Positions 24,228 through 34,231 of a DNA stretch of 64,000 nt are shown here, one piece after another. Location of the stretch: NCBI GenBank assembly GCA_029062165.1, contig JAIDQQ010000017.1, positions 43,714 through 107,713 of the forward strand, given 5' to 3'. Position 1 is the stretch's first letter. The number at the start of each line of letters is the position of its first letter. This DNA comes from Ruminococcus sp. (GTDB lineage Bacteria; Bacillota; Clostridia; Oscillospirales; Ruminococcaceae). The position numbers and the translations under genes were made by a program. The notes beneath the pieces are model-generated. The model worked only from the letters and a program-made list of their open reading frames with translations, did no database searches and was not told the DNA's origin.

Positions 24228-27200
24228 TTGAAAAAAACAAAAATATTTAAAAAACTTGTATCGTGTACAATGGTACAGGCATTAATGTTATCTTCAATGG
24301 CGATAATTCCGGTTATGGCGGAAAACTCTACGGAACAGCTTTATAATATCGTACTTTTTGCACAGTTTGATTCGCTTACAGAATCGAATTTCATGCAGGA
24401 ACGCACAGACGATATTATTTCCATGTGTAATGAAAAAGATACGTTTCATTCACTGTCGGGTTATATAGATGCCATTTCCTACGGACAGACTAATGTTACA
24501 AGTTATTTCCCACAGATGCAGAATAATATTATTACTCCGTATGTAATGACATCTGACATCAATAATTACAAGACCTCTGCACAGATAGCTATGGAAATTA
24601 TCGAAAATGTAACAGTACCTGATAATATCAGAATGGACGGCAACAATGACGGCATAATTGATAACATCATAGTAGTAGTGGACGGTAAGGCAGATGATAT
24701 GTCATCTCCGATATGGGCGAGGGCATTTTCACTGAACGGTATGAAGCTGAACGGTTATGACGTGAACAGGGTCAATATTCAGAACAGTAAGCAACTTTTT
24801 GAAAATCAGATAACAGGCAGAGAGGGTGTATTATGTCACGAATTTCTGCACTCTCTGGGCTATCCGGATTTGTACCGTAATAAACGTACCGGAACGCCTG
24901 TAGGGGCATGGGATATAATGGCGTCAGATTCAGTATTCTTGCAGTATCCTAATGCATATCATAGAGCGAAAATTTCAGGCTGGCTTGATTCTGAAGACAT
25001 TACCAGCTCCGGAAGATATACGATTTATCCGGCATCTTCTGAAAACGGTAACAGACTTTATTTATTGAAGACACCTCTTTCAGATACGGAATTTTTCGCT
25101 GTTGAATATCGTCAGCAGGGTGCGAGGTTTTCCGACGAACTGGACGTTAAAATATACGGTACTGGTTTAGTGGTTTATCGTGTGAACACCGAAGCAGACG
25201 GCAATTTCAAAACAGATAAAGACGAAATATATGTATTCCGTCCGGAAGAAACTTCGCTTGACGCCGGTGAGGGAAATATTACCCTGTCTGCGTACGGTGG
25301 TAAAGATTCGCCGGATTATGTCGGCTCTGCCGACTGGAATGCGGATATTACCAATAATGCCCTTGTATATTCAAACGGCACGAACAGCGGAATATATATC
25401 CATGACATCACCATGAATGAAGAATCGCTGACGTTTTCGGTTGATTTTGCAGACATTTCCGGTGCGGAACTATGGGAAAGTGTCGGTTACGATTCAGAAA
25501 ACAATAAACCTTATCAACTGACGACTTCGCAGGACGGTACAGTATATCTGATTTCTTCCGATAACAGTTATGCGGAGTTATACAGACTGGATAACGACAG
25601 ACTTATAAAAACAGGAAATAAACTCGGTTCAGGCGGATATATGGACGTGAATCAGCCGAAAATTATATGTTCCGGCGATACACCATATGTTATGTATCAT
25701 GACAGTAATTTTCTGTTGCATATATGCAGATATGATACACTGTCAGGTGACTGGACGGAAGTTTACAGAACAATGGAGACCGCACAGTACGCCGATATGA
25801 CAGCCGACGGTAACAGAATTTATTTTACATATACAACCGGAAATTTTCCATATTCGTTGCATATGGCGTGTTATGATTCCGTAACGGAAAAGACGGAAAT
25901 AATTGGTAAAAATATTTCGGAAAATGCCTGTAATATGTCCGTCGGGATTTTAAATCATAGTCCGGTTGTGGCGTATCGTGACATAAGCGACGGTAATAAA
26001 CCTAAAATGGCGTTATATGAGGATAAAAACTGGAGTATCACAACAATTTCCGATAATGCCTGTAGTACAGTTTCTATGACTTCCGACGGCAATACTTTAT
26101 TGATAGCACCGTCCGGAAGTGAGGGTAAAGTATATAAATTTTCGGATAAAAAACTTACAGAATATTCTTTACCGGAAAATATTTCTGAAAATATATTCAT
26201 ACAAGTACCAGTGATGATTGACAATAAATTTTACTTAGCTATAAATACACAGAATCCGGACGAACTGGCGGTTTATAGTTTAGATGATACCGGTTGGAAA
26301 ATGTCGGGAAATATTTTGTCAACCGATATTGTCAATAGCCTGTCGGTTGCCTGTAGTAATCAGATGTTATATTGTTCCTACTATACCGATAACGATACGG
26401 CAGTTATACGAAAATTAAAACTTGATACGTCAGAAAAAAATAACTCACTTGCAGGCGATATAAATTCCGACGGTGAATTTAATATATCAGATATTGTACT
26501 GTTGAAAAAATGGCTACTCGGCGTATCGGATACTGATATTGCCGACTGGCACGCCGGTGACTTGGTACAGGACGGCGTACTTGATGTATTTGATTTATGT
26601 GAAATGCAACGTATATTATTGAATCAGTCGTATAATAATGCACCTGCTCCGGAATCGTCAGTGGAAAGTATCGGGACAGGCGATATAAATTCCGACGGTA
26701 AACTTGATATATCGGATATTGAATTAATGAAAAACTGGTTACTCGGCGTACCGGATACTGATATTACCGACTGGCAAGCCGGTGACTTGGTTCAGGACGG
26801 TGTACTTGATATATTTGATTTATGTGAGATGCAGAAAATGTTATCAGATAAATCGGATAATAATATAATTTACGTTACGAACTCCGACGAATTACAGAAC
26901 GCTCTTGAAAACGCCGGAGCAGGTGACGAAATTGTACTTGCTTCCGGAAATTACGTCTATAACGGAAAAGTAAGTAAAGGACGTACATTTACAGGTACGG
27001 CGGACGGTACAGAAGATAAGCCAATTATATTACGTTCTGAAACACCTGACAATCCGGCTGTAATTGAGGGTACTACCACAGAAAGTAATTACGGTCTGAC
27101 CATTACGGGCGACTGGTGGACGGTAAAGGATATTATTGTAACAAATTCTTCAAAGGGAATTATTATTGATAACTCGAATCATACACAGATTATCAACTGC

Positions 27201-27833
27201 GAAGTCTATAACACCGGAACAGAAGCTATTCATATCCGTGATGGCAGTTCCGATTGTATCATTGACGGCTGTAAGGTACACGATACCGGACTTGTAAGAG
27301 CAGGTTACGGCGAGGGAATATATATCGGCAGTGCAAAGAGTACCACGGAATACATACACGAATGCGATAACAATATTATCCGTAATTGTGAATTAGGTCC
27401 GAACATTTCCGCTGAATGTATCGACATAAAGGAATATACAACCGGCACTGTCATTGAACACTGTAATTTTGACGGTAAAGGCTGTACAGGTGAAAACTAT
27501 GCTAAGGCTTTCGTGAATATCAAGGGAAATTACTGTACTGTAAGATACTGTACAGGTTACAGAAATAACTGTGATAAGATTACAAGAGCATTTGAACAGA
27601 ATGATGTCGTAGACGGCTGGGGACAAAATTCGTATATCTATGGCAATAAAGTATATATGGATATTCCTGTAAATCCGGACGGCAAAAAAATGTACTTCCT
27701 TAGTGCATGGGATTGTAGCTGTACCGTATGGGATAACTATATCGCATATGACAGTAATCTGATTTCAACTGATAATCCTGATGACCGCTGGAATTATTAT
27801 AATTCCGAATATGTAACTTACGGTAACGGTTAA
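24228..27833 (+). CDS. secreted M6-family metalloprotease with two dockerins and a C-terminal beta-helix domain
   Basis: A 1201-residue exported protein. It has a signal peptide (1-31, ending VMAE); an M6 (immune-inhibitor A-like) protease domain about 35-400 with zinc motif HEFLH (His204, Glu205, His208) followed by GYPDLYR; and a repeat-rich beta segment about 410-735. Two complete type I dockerins begin with GDINSDG at residues 743 and 818, each with two Ca2+-binding repeats. From about 880 a right-handed beta-helix follows (IYVTNSDELQNALENAGAGD, then ILRSETPDNPAVIEG), as in polysaccharide lyases and chondroitinase-like proteins. The TTG start (24228) is preceded by AAAGGAG. Proteolytic and possibly pectin- or glycan-directed activity on one cellulosomal chain is inferred; the lyase activity is not proven. 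Confidence 0.85.
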   Translation: MKKTKIFKKLVSCTMVQALMLSSMAIIPVMAENSTEQLYNIVLFAQFDSLTESNFMQERTDDIISMCNEKDTFHSLSGYIDAISYGQTNVTSYFPQMQNNIITPYVMTSDINNYKTSAQIAMEIIENVTVPDNIRMDGNNDGIIDNIIVVVDGKADDMSSPIWARAFSLNGMKLNGYDVNRVNIQNSKQLFENQITGREGVLCHEFLHSLGYPDLYRNKRTGTPVGAWDIMASDSVFLQYPNAYHRAKISGWLDSEDITSSGRYTIYPASSENGNRLYLLKTPLSDTEFFAVEYRQQGARFSDELDVKIYGTGLVVYRVNTEADGNFKTDKDEIYVFRPEETSLDAGEGNITLSAYGGKDSPDYVGSADWNADITNNALVYSNGTNSGIYIHDITMNEESLTFSVDFADISGAELWESVGYDSENNKPYQLTTSQDGTVYLISSDNSYAELYRLDNDRLIKTGNKLGSGGYMDVNQPKIICSGDTPYVMYHDSNFLLHICRYDTLSGDWTEVYRTMETAQYADMTADGNRIYFTYTTGNFPYSLHMACYDSVTEKTEIIGKNISENACNMSVGILNHSPVVAYRDISDGNKPKMALYEDKNWSITTISDNACSTVSMTSDGNTLLIAPSGSEGKVYKFSDKKLTEYSLPENISENIFIQVPVMIDNKFYLAINTQNPDELAVYSLDDTGWKMSGNILSTDIVNSLSVACSNQMLYCSYYTDNDTAVIRKLKLDTSEKNNSLAGDINSDGEFNISDIVLLKKWLLGVSDTDIADWHAGDLVQDGVLDVFDLCEMQRILLNQSYNNAPAPESSVESIGTGDINSDGKLDISDIELMKNWLLGVPDTDITDWQAGDLVQDGVLDIFDLCEMQKMLSDKSDNNIIYVTNSDELQNALENAGAGDEIVLASGNYVYNGKVSKGRTFTGTADGTEDKPIILRSETPDNPAVIEGTTTESNYGLTITGDWWTVKDIIVTNSSKGIIIDNSNHTQIINCEVYNTGTEAIHIRDGSSDCIIDGCKVHDTGLVRAGYGEGIYIGSAKSTTEYIHECDNNIIRNCELGPNISAECIDIKEYTTGTVIEHCNFDGKGCTGENYAKAFVNIKGNYCTVRYCTGYRNNCDKITRAFEQNDVVDGWGQNSYIYGNKVYMDIPVNPDGKKMYFLSAWDCSCTVWDNYIAYDSNLISTDNPDDRWNYYNSEYVTYGNG

Positions 27834-27842
27834 AATATAAGA

Positions 27843-27872
27843 CCCCTCTTTAAGAAACGTCTTAAAGAGGGG
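27843..27872. terminator. bidirectional terminator between convergent dockerin genes
   Basis: CCCCTCTTTAAG (27843-27854) pairs perfectly with CTTAAAGAGGGG (27861-27872) around a 6-nt loop. It serves the protease gene on + and the pectate lyase gene on -. Confidence 0.9.
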
Positions 27873-27883
27873 ATTTTCTGAAT

Positions 27884-30427
27884 TTATTTACCTGAAACAA
27901 GAAGTTTTTTCATCATTACGAGGTCAAAAACATCAATTTTGTTGTCTTTGTGCAAGTCAGCATTCTGCCAGTTTACAAGTTCGTCGGAAGCATTTATCAA
28001 CCATTTCTGTAGGATTACGGCATCTGAAACATTGAATTTTCCGTCATTGTTTACATCGCCTATGACAATATTTTCAGCTTTTCTGACAAATGCCGTATAG
28101 TTTACGCAATATGCGGATTGTCCGTTAGTACCGAGTGTTATTTTATCGCCTGAACTGTAATTCATACTGTAAATATCCGCTGTGACATCATTGCTGTATG
28201 AAACGGTCATATCCGTTTTAGTGAAATTTTTCAGCCATTCCGGAAGATTTTCAACTCTGTTGTCGAGGGCTATATATAACGTAATATCTTGATTAGCTGT
28301 AAATTCCGCAAGATTTTCATTTGAATTTTTGGAATCACAGGCAGTACGGATATATTCAGCACCGGAAAGAGCTTCCGGCATACTTGTAAAAGTGAAATCC
28401 CTGTCACCGAAAACAACATCATTTTCTGAAATACTTCCGACAATATGCCAGTCGCCTGAATTTTCGGTATCGTAAACACTGAGATTTTTTATAAGATTTC
28501 CGTCAAGTGCAACGGAATTTTTCCCGAAAATGAAATTATCCATATTAAGAAGATAACCCTCACCACCGGTGAATTTTATATAAAGATTGTGTATTCCTGA
28601 AATTTCCGGAATATTGAAACTTATACTCTGATAATCCGAAAAACCGGCAGTTCCGGAAAATTCAAGTGATGCAACAGGTGTACTTTCGAGTTTATCAAGA
28701 TACAGTTCAATGCCGGAAGTATTTCCCGAAATCCGTGCAGTAAGACTTTTTGCACCGTCTTCAAAATCTATTCTGCGGAACATAATATAGTCACCGTTTT
28801 CAATAAAACCGATATTCTGACCACCTCCGGAAGTATCTTCTGTGCGTACTCCGTACTGGTCTGTGAAACTTTCTGCTTCAATGGTCTCGAATGCGGAAAC
28901 AGTCGGCTGAATTACTGTAGACGTTTCGGGGGAAATAGTAACGACACCTTCGGGGAATGAATCAACAGTAAGGTCATTTATATAGTACTCTATATTCGTA
29001 TATCCCTGACCGCAGTAATCGCCGTTTGTATCGGACGGGTCTGTAGGGTCAAGACCTCGTGCAAGTTCCCAGTTATCGTCCATACCGTCATTATCAATAT
29101 CGGTTATTTCCTTAGTAAGTACAGGCTGTGGGTATTCGTAAGTTACACCGCACTGAATGTTATATTTGTCTATATTTTCCTTGTTGGCGTCGGTAGCTTC
29201 GTCATAGGAAGCTGTACCGGAAAGATTACCTGTACCGGTTTCGGTTTCGTATGCACATTGTTTGTCTATGGCGGTACGCTTTTCGGGTGAGATACCATTT
29301 CCGGCGAAACTTATTACATGTTCGTAAGAGGATTCAGCAGATTCGCACGTATCGGCGGTTGAGACGTTCTCACCATTTACGACAGTCTGGAAAGATTTGT
29401 CACTTTTAAGCGATTCTTTAGTTACTCCGTAAGTGTCTGTAATGCTTTGTTTAATGCTTATGCCGTTCCAGTTATCAGAAGTGACAGTATCATATATTGA
29501 ATTATCCTTGTTCAGCATACGGTTTCCGGCGAGATATATTCCGAAATTCTGCGGTTTCGTACTGCTGTCTACGTTCACATAATGTTTACCGCCTGTAGTA
29601 CCGTTACCCATTTTAAGAGTATTGTTCACATAGTTAAGATGTCCGATAGTTCCGTAAGCTGTCTGATAAGCCCAGTTATAGATTACGTTGTTAGTAAAGT
29701 CAGCAGTTTCCGTACCCTCGACTTTTCCCCTGAAGTTACGTGAAACATTATGGATAATAAGATTGTGGTCAAAAGTGCTGTAACCTTTACCCATCATAAG
29801 TCCGAAACCGTGCAGACCTTTCTTGTGTCCGCCCCACGAATCCGCCGGACCTATTACGGAATACTGTACTGTATAGTACTCATTATTTGAATAAAGTCCC
29901 CATTGTTCGTCAGTAGTCCAGCCCATTGAACAGTGGTCAATAATAGACCCTGAACCATTCGCACCACCCCACGCATCGTTACCGGAGCTGGTAGCCGTAT
30001 AAGGTCCTGGACGTGAACTTATATACCGACAGATTATATTATCACCTGCCATACCCATTTTGTAGTTTTTGAGAGTTATTCCCGAACCACCAGGGGCAGT
30101 CTGACCGGCAATGGTAATATTACTCTGACACAGAATATTACTTTTAAGTTCGATAGTACCGCTTACATCGAAAACGACTATTCTGTTAGATTTACTTACG
30201 GCGTCACGGAAAGAACCTGCTCCGCTGTCGTTTAGGTTTGTGACGTGATAGACTTCGCCACCTCTTCCACCGGTAGCGTATTTGCCACCGCCTACAGCTC
30301 CCGGAAAAGCTATCACTTTATCGACGGCATTTGTCATGACATCTGATTTCAGATTAAAACCATTTACGGAAAACGTCATCATCAGAGCCGACAGAAAAGC
30401 AATAGTTCTCTTCTGATATTTTTTCAT
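27884..30427 (-). CDS. cellulosomal pectate lyase, PL1-CBM6-dockerin
   Basis: An 847-residue exported enzyme. After the signal peptide (about 1-35), AFPGAVGGGKYATGGRGGEV and GSGSIIDHCSMGWTTDEQWG mark a PL1-type right-handed beta-helix pectate lyase up to about residue 370. A calcium-type stretch TDIDNDGMDDNWELARG lies near residue 450. A CBM6-like module (IEAESFTDQYGVRTEDTSGG onward) spans about 510-632, and a type I dockerin starting GDVNNDGKFNVSDAVILQKW runs from about 788 to 845. Expected to cleave polygalacturonate by beta-elimination while attached to a scaffoldin. Good RBS (GGAGG) and a near-consensus promoter upstream. Confidence 0.9.
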   Translation of the reverse strand: MKKYQKRTIAFLSALMMTFSVNGFNLKSDVMTNAVDKVIAFPGAVGGGKYATGGRGGEVYHVTNLNDSGAGSFRDAVSKSNRIVVFDVSGTIELKSNILCQSNITIAGQTAPGGSGITLKNYKMGMAGDNIICRYISSRPGPYTATSSGNDAWGGANGSGSIIDHCSMGWTTDEQWGLYSNNEYYTVQYSVIGPADSWGGHKKGLHGFGLMMGKGYSTFDHNLIIHNVSRNFRGKVEGTETADFTNNVIYNWAYQTAYGTIGHLNYVNNTLKMGNGTTGGKHYVNVDSSTKPQNFGIYLAGNRMLNKDNSIYDTVTSDNWNGISIKQSITDTYGVTKESLKSDKSFQTVVNGENVSTADTCESAESSYEHVISFAGNGISPEKRTAIDKQCAYETETGTGNLSGTASYDEATDANKENIDKYNIQCGVTYEYPQPVLTKEITDIDNDGMDDNWELARGLDPTDPSDTNGDYCGQGYTNIEYYINDLTVDSFPEGVVTISPETSTVIQPTVSAFETIEAESFTDQYGVRTEDTSGGGQNIGFIENGDYIMFRRIDFEDGAKSLTARISGNTSGIELYLDKLESTPVASLEFSGTAGFSDYQSISFNIPEISGIHNLYIKFTGGEGYLLNMDNFIFGKNSVALDGNLIKNLSVYDTENSGDWHIVGSISENDVVFGDRDFTFTSMPEALSGAEYIRTACDSKNSNENLAEFTANQDITLYIALDNRVENLPEWLKNFTKTDMTVSYSNDVTADIYSMNYSSGDKITLGTNGQSAYCVNYTAFVRKAENIVIGDVNNDGKFNVSDAVILQKWLINASDELVNWQNADLHKDNKIDVFDLVMMKKLLVSGK

Positions 30428-30461
30428 AAATAAAGTACCTCCGTTCTTATTTGGTAATTAA

Positions 30462-30490
30462 ATAATACCATAAAAAACCGTATCTGTCAA
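30462..30490 (-). promoter_or_regulatory. SigmaA promoter for the pectate lyase gene
   Basis: On the minus strand, TTGACA (30490-30485) and TATTAT (30467-30462) are separated by 17 bp, 35 nt before the ATG. Confidence 0.82.
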
Positions 30491-30523
30491 GAAAATAAAT
30501 TATGCAATCTGACTGATTTGACA

Positions 30524-30566
30524 TAAAAAAACGGACAGCATTTCATAAAAGAAACACTATCCGTTT
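30524..30566 (-). terminator. terminator downstream of glyA
   Basis: A 16-bp stem (30529-30544 with 30551-30566, including a few G-U pairs) around a 6-nt loop, followed on the minus strand by a T-run (30524-30530). Confidence 0.88.
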
Positions 30567-30578
30567 AAGATAACTTTT

Positions 30579-31835
30579 TTACTTATAGAGTGGATATTTT
30601 TCGCATATAGCGTTTACGCCTGCACGGATTTCGTCGGCTTTATTCTCGAAGTCTGTAGCACAGAGATAAATATATTCAGCTATTTTTTCCATTTCCTCAA
30701 CGCCCAGTCCACGTGTTGTAACAGCCGGTGTACCTATTCTGATACCGCTTGTAACAAATGGTTTTTCAGGGTCATTGTGGATAGCGTTTTTGTTTACTGT
30801 AATGTAAACTTCGTCAAGACGGTGTTCAAGTTCCTTACCAGTTATATTGAACGGTCTTAAATCGACAAGCATTAAGTGATTGTCAGTACCGCCGGAAACA
30901 AGATTGAATCCACGTTTAAGAAGTCCTTCCGAGAGAGCCTTTGCGTTTTCAACGATTTTACGCTGATATTCTTTAAACTCCGGTTTTAAAGCTTCTCCGA
31001 AACATACAGCTTTTGCGGCTATCGTATGCATTAAAGGTCCGCCTTGAGTACCAGGGAAAATAGCGGAATTTATCTTCTTTGCGAGTGCCTCGTCATTAGT
31101 AAGGATAAGTCCGCCACGTGGTCCTCTTAAGGTCTTGTGTGTAGTAGTTGTTGTAATGTCGGCATACGGTACGGGCGATTCATGGACACCTGCCGCAACA
31201 AGTCCGGCGATATGAGCCATATCAACCATGAACAAAGCTCCGACAGAATGAGCGATTTCAGAAAGTTTCTTGAAATCTATAGCACGTGGATAAGCACTTG
31301 CACCGGCAACGATAAGTTTCGGCTGGTGTTCCTCGGCGAGTTTCTGGACTGTATCATAGTTGATAGTTTCTGTTTCGTCGTCGAGACCGTAGGAAACGAA
31401 GTTGAAATATTTACCAGAAAGATTTACCGGTGAACCGTGTGTAAGATGTCCGCCGTCTGCAAGGCTCATACCGAGAACAGTATCACCAGGTTTAAGTGTT
31501 GCAAAGTAAACAGCCGTATTTGCCTGTGCGCCGGAATGTGGCTGAACGTTAGCGAATTTTGCTCCGAAAAGTTCCTTTGCACGTTCGATAGCGATATTCT
31601 CCACTACGTCAACGCACTGACAGCCACCGTAATAACGTTTACCGGAATAACCCTCTGCGTACTTGTTTGTGAGTACAGAACCCATAGCAGCCATAACAGC
31701 CGGTGAAACTATATTTTCACTTGCGATAAGTTCAAGATTGCGTTGCTGGCGTGCGAGTTCCTGAGCCATAGCCTCACCGACTTCGCTGTCATACTGCGAC
31801 ACAAAGCCGATAGAGTCCATTAAATCATTGTACAT
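30579..31835 (-). CDS. glyA: serine hydroxymethyltransferase GlyA
   Basis: A PLP enzyme interconverting serine and glycine with tetrahydrofolate, the main source of one-carbon units. [20 protein letters not shown] near residue 33, [20 protein letters not shown] near residue 65 and [16 protein letters not shown] (PLP lysine) near residue 230 are typical. The length of 418 aa is standard. AAGGAG precedes the ATG. It sits alone between dockerin genes with its own promoter and terminator, so it is not part of a cellulosomal operon. No glycine riboswitch is visible in the short leader. Confidence 0.97.
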   Translation of the reverse strand: MYNDLMDSIGFVSQYDSEVGEAMAQELARQQRNLELIASENIVSPAVMAAMGSVLTNKYAEGYSGKRYYGGCQCVDVVENIAIERAKELFGAKFANVQPHSGAQANTAVYFATLKPGDTVLGMSLADGGHLTHGSPVNLSGKYFNFVSYGLDDETETINYDTVQKLAEEHQPKLIVAGASAYPRAIDFKKLSEIAHSVGALFMVDMAHIAGLVAAGVHESPVPYADITTTTTHKTLRGPRGGLILTNDEALAKKINSAIFPGTQGGPLMHTIAAKAVCFGEALKPEFKEYQRKIVENAKALSEGLLKRGFNLVSGGTDNHLMLVDLRPFNITGKELEHRLDEVYITVNKNAIHNDPEKPFVTSGIRIGTPAVTTRGLGVEEMEKIAEYIYLCATDFENKADEIRAGVNAICEKYPLYK

Positions 31836-31897
31836 TTTTAAACACTCCTTTAAAGTAATGCATATTAATAATATACATTCTGAATAATAACAAGATA

Positions 31898-31926
31898 ATC
31901 ATATCACATTATTCAGAAAATGTCAA
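31898..31926 (-). promoter_or_regulatory. SigmaA promoter for glyA
   Basis: On the minus strand TTGACA (31926-31921) and TATGAT (31903-31898) have 17-bp spacing. It begins 14 nt after the stop of the upstream dockerin gene. Confidence 0.85.
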
Positions 31927-31939
31927 TAGTTTTTTTGAT

Positions 31940-32908
31940 TCAGGATTCTGATTTTTCTATCAGATTTTCCCATATGGGAGTACCTCCGGTAGATTTTTCC
32001 GAATAGTATATAAGGATATATGTAGCATCAACAGCATCAATTATACCGTCCTGATTTATGTCGCATACTTTTTTCTGATTATCGTCAAGGGAATTATCTG
32101 CACCGGTAGAGAGATTGGCATAAGTTTCCAGTATGAAAGAAGAGTCCACAGCGTCAATGATATTATCGTTGTTTGTATCGCCGAGACTGTCAAAAAGCGT
32201 TACCTCATAACTGAAAATAGGTTTGTCGTCGCCGTTCGGGATAACATTCATTACGGCGGTTTTTTCGTCCTCGAAAAGTTCGTCAAGAGATTTTTCCGAG
32301 TAACAGGCACTTGTTATATTATTTTCCTGTGTTTCGACGATAAAATTTCCGTCATTGTCGGTTTCGGCGGTTTGTATTTCAAGGGTGATTATTACCGAAA
32401 GACCGGTAAAATCAACTTCCGCATTTTTTGAGTAGTATTCAGTTTTAGCCGGTGAACCGTCTGTTGATATACTGCCTTTTTTCCATAAAGCCTGTATGGT
32501 TGTATCTTCGGAGATATATTCCGGCATACTGCTCCATTCGCTGAAATCCTGTTCCGTATATGTATCGACAAACGAGTGCAGACCTGATATATCAATCTGT
32601 GAATAATCTATTTTTTCGTCGGCAGTAACCTGAATTTCCTGAATAACTTTGCCATCAAAGTCAAGGAAAGTAAGAGTAAATTTTTCAGGTTCTTCCGGCA
32701 GAGGTTCGTCATCAGGTTCTTCTTTAGGTTCATTTTGAGGTTCGTCATCTTCGGAAGGCTTGTCACCGTCTTCCGAGGGTTTTTCACCATTTTCGGTATG
32801 GGTTTTGTTATCTTCCTTGTTTGTTTCGTTATCTGTTTCCGCAAATGTACTGAACGGATTTAAAATCATACTCATGACGAGTACGGAGAGAATAATATTT
32901 TTTTTCAT
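31940..32908 (-). CDS. secreted dockerin protein with acidic linker and InlB-type repeat
   Basis: A 322-residue exported protein. After the signal peptide (1-23) comes a strongly acidic, Pro/Glu/Asp-rich linker (about 24-75). An InlB B-repeat-like beta domain follows (FTLTFLDFDGKVIQEIQVTA up to TTIQALWKKG), then an unassigned beta region. The C-terminal dockerin (about 243-305) starts GDTNNDNIIDAVDSSFILET and repeats as CDINQDGIIDAVDATYILIY. No catalytic module is recognised, so a structural or binding role is likely. Its ATG overlaps the stop of a 49-residue membrane protein gene, implying coupled translation. Confidence 0.82.
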   Translation of the reverse strand: MKKNIILSVLVMSMILNPFSTFAETDNETNKEDNKTHTENGEKPSEDGDKPSEDDEPQNEPKEEPDDEPLPEEPEKFTLTFLDFDGKVIQEIQVTADEKIDYSQIDISGLHSFVDTYTEQDFSEWSSMPEYISEDTTIQALWKKGSISTDGSPAKTEYYSKNAEVDFTGLSVIITLEIQTAETDNDGNFIVETQENNITSACYSEKSLDELFEDEKTAVMNVIPNGDDKPIFSYEVTLFDSLGDTNNDNIIDAVDSSFILETYANLSTGADNSLDDNQKKVCDINQDGIIDAVDATYILIYYSEKSTGGTPIWENLIEKSES

Positions 32909-33054
32909 GATGTTTTATCCTTTCTTTTTTCATTATTTTTCTGTTCCGAAAGCTTACGTCTTATTCTGTAAGTTATTACCGCCGACGTTATGAAAGTAAC
33001 GGTAAAGATAACTATAATAACTATCAGAATCAGTGTTTTTTCTGATATATCCAT
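32905..33054 (-). CDS. small single-pass membrane protein (49 aa)
   Basis: A 50-codon frame with an excellent ribosome binding site: AAAGGAG ends 9 nt before the ATG at 33054. The protein has a short N-terminal MDISEKT, one hydrophobic helix (about residues 8-27) and a positively charged tail from YRIRRKLSEQ to KRKDKTS. By the positive-inside rule, the tail should be cytoplasmic. Its stop overlaps the start of the secreted dockerin gene (ATGA), so the two are probably one operon. No family recognised; it could be an accessory of export or a small regulator. Confidence 0.72.
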   Translation of the reverse strand: MDISEKTLILIVIIVIFTVTFITSAVITYRIRRKLSEQKNNEKRKDKTS

Positions 33055-33126
33055 AATTAATATCTCCTTTCCGACTTATTATAACATATTTTTCTTGATT
33101 TGTCTATACTTACGGAAAGAAACTTG

Positions 33127-33156
33127 TTGACAATGTTAAAAAATGTATGTTATAAT
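33127..33156 (+). promoter_or_regulatory. SigmaA promoter of the aroBAC operon
   Basis: Consensus TTGACA (33127-33132) and TATAAT (33151-33156), spacing 18 bp, 32 nt before the aroB start. Confidence 0.88.
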
Positions 33157-33187
33157 AAATTAAATATAATTCAGGAGGTTGTTTAAA

Positions 33188-34228
33188 ATGAAGAAAATAA
33201 GCGTCAGGACAAGCACACCTTATGAAGTGCTTATCGAACGTGGAAGTATTAAAAAATCCGGTGAACTCATTGCGGAAATAACCAAATCAAGAAAAGTTGC
33301 CGTAATCACAGATGATATAGTCGGCAGTCTTTACGGTGAAACAGTCATTGATTCCCTCAGGGAAAACGGTTTTGAATGTACTGTTTTTACTTTCCCGAAT
33401 GGTGAACAGTCAAAAAATCTTACAGTACTGGGTCAGATTTTTGATTTCTTATGCGAATCCGGTATAACAAGAAGCGATATTATTATTGCACTTGGTGGTG
33501 GTGTGGTAGGCGATATAGCCGGTTTTGCATCAGCATCATATCTCAGGGGCGTGGATTTTGTCCAGATACCTACAACACTTCTTGCACAGGTTGATTCCTC
33601 TGTAGGCGGTAAGACTGCCATTGACATTTCCGGCGGAAAAAATCTCGTCGGAGCGTTCAGACAACCGGCACTCGTAATATGCGACAGCGATACACTTAAA
33701 ACTCTTACACCTGAAAATCTCTCATGCGGTATGGCGGAAGTAATCAAGTATGGCATGATTCGTGACTGTAATTTATTTGAAAAACTTGAAAGCCATACGC
33801 TTGAAGACGTTCACGAGATTATGGACGATATAGTATATACCTGTATCGACATAAAGCGTGATGTCGTCGAGGGTGACGAATTTGACCGTGGTGAACGTAT
33901 GATTTTAAACTTCGGACATACTTTAGGACACGCTATAGAGGGCTGGCACAACTATACGGACTATACACACGGTATGGGTGTAGCCGTCGGTATGTGCCTT
34001 ATTACCGATAAATTCGCACCGGAACTTTCGGAAAGACTTAAAAAATGCCTTGTTTCGTATAATCTCCCGACAGATACGGAAGCCCCGATGTCAGAACTTC
34101 TTCCGTACTGTTCAAAGGATAAAAAACGTTCATACGGTAATATAAATTATATAGTATGTCAGACAGTCGGTGTTGCGGAAATAAGAAAATCGACCGTCAG
34201 CGAATTTGAAAGAATCATGGAGGAATAA
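33188..34228 (+). CDS. aroB: 3-dehydroquinate synthase AroB
   Basis: The second step of the shikimate pathway, cyclising DAHP to 3-dehydroquinate with NAD+ and a divalent metal. DIIIALGGGVVGDIAGFASA near residue 96, QIPTTLLAQVDSSVGGKTAI near residue 125 and LNFGHTLGHAIEG (metal histidines) near residue 237 are typical. The ATG at 33188 is preferred over the in-frame TTG at 33179, which lies against the AGGAGG (33173-33178). 346 aa. Followed by aroA after 3 nt. Confidence 0.96.
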   Translation: MKKISVRTSTPYEVLIERGSIKKSGELIAEITKSRKVAVITDDIVGSLYGETVIDSLRENGFECTVFTFPNGEQSKNLTVLGQIFDFLCESGITRSDIIIALGGGVVGDIAGFASASYLRGVDFVQIPTTLLAQVDSSVGGKTAIDISGGKNLVGAFRQPALVICDSDTLKTLTPENLSCGMAEVIKYGMIRDCNLFEKLESHTLEDVHEIMDDIVYTCIDIKRDVVEGDEFDRGERMILNFGHTLGHAIEGWHNYTDYTHGMGVAVGMCLITDKFAPELSERLKKCLVSYNLPTDTEAPMSELLPYCSKDKKRSYGNINYIVCQTVGVAEIRKSTVSEFERIMEE

Positions 34229-34231
34229 TTC

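Noticed and set aside
31836..31897. Glycine riboswitch before glyA
   Set aside because: The leader after the promoter is only about 55 nt and has no aptamer-like conserved blocks.
24149..33060. Mobile element or integrated island carrying the cellulosomal genes
   Set aside because: No integrase, transposase, tRNA boundary or composition shift was seen, and the GATC depletion continues through it.
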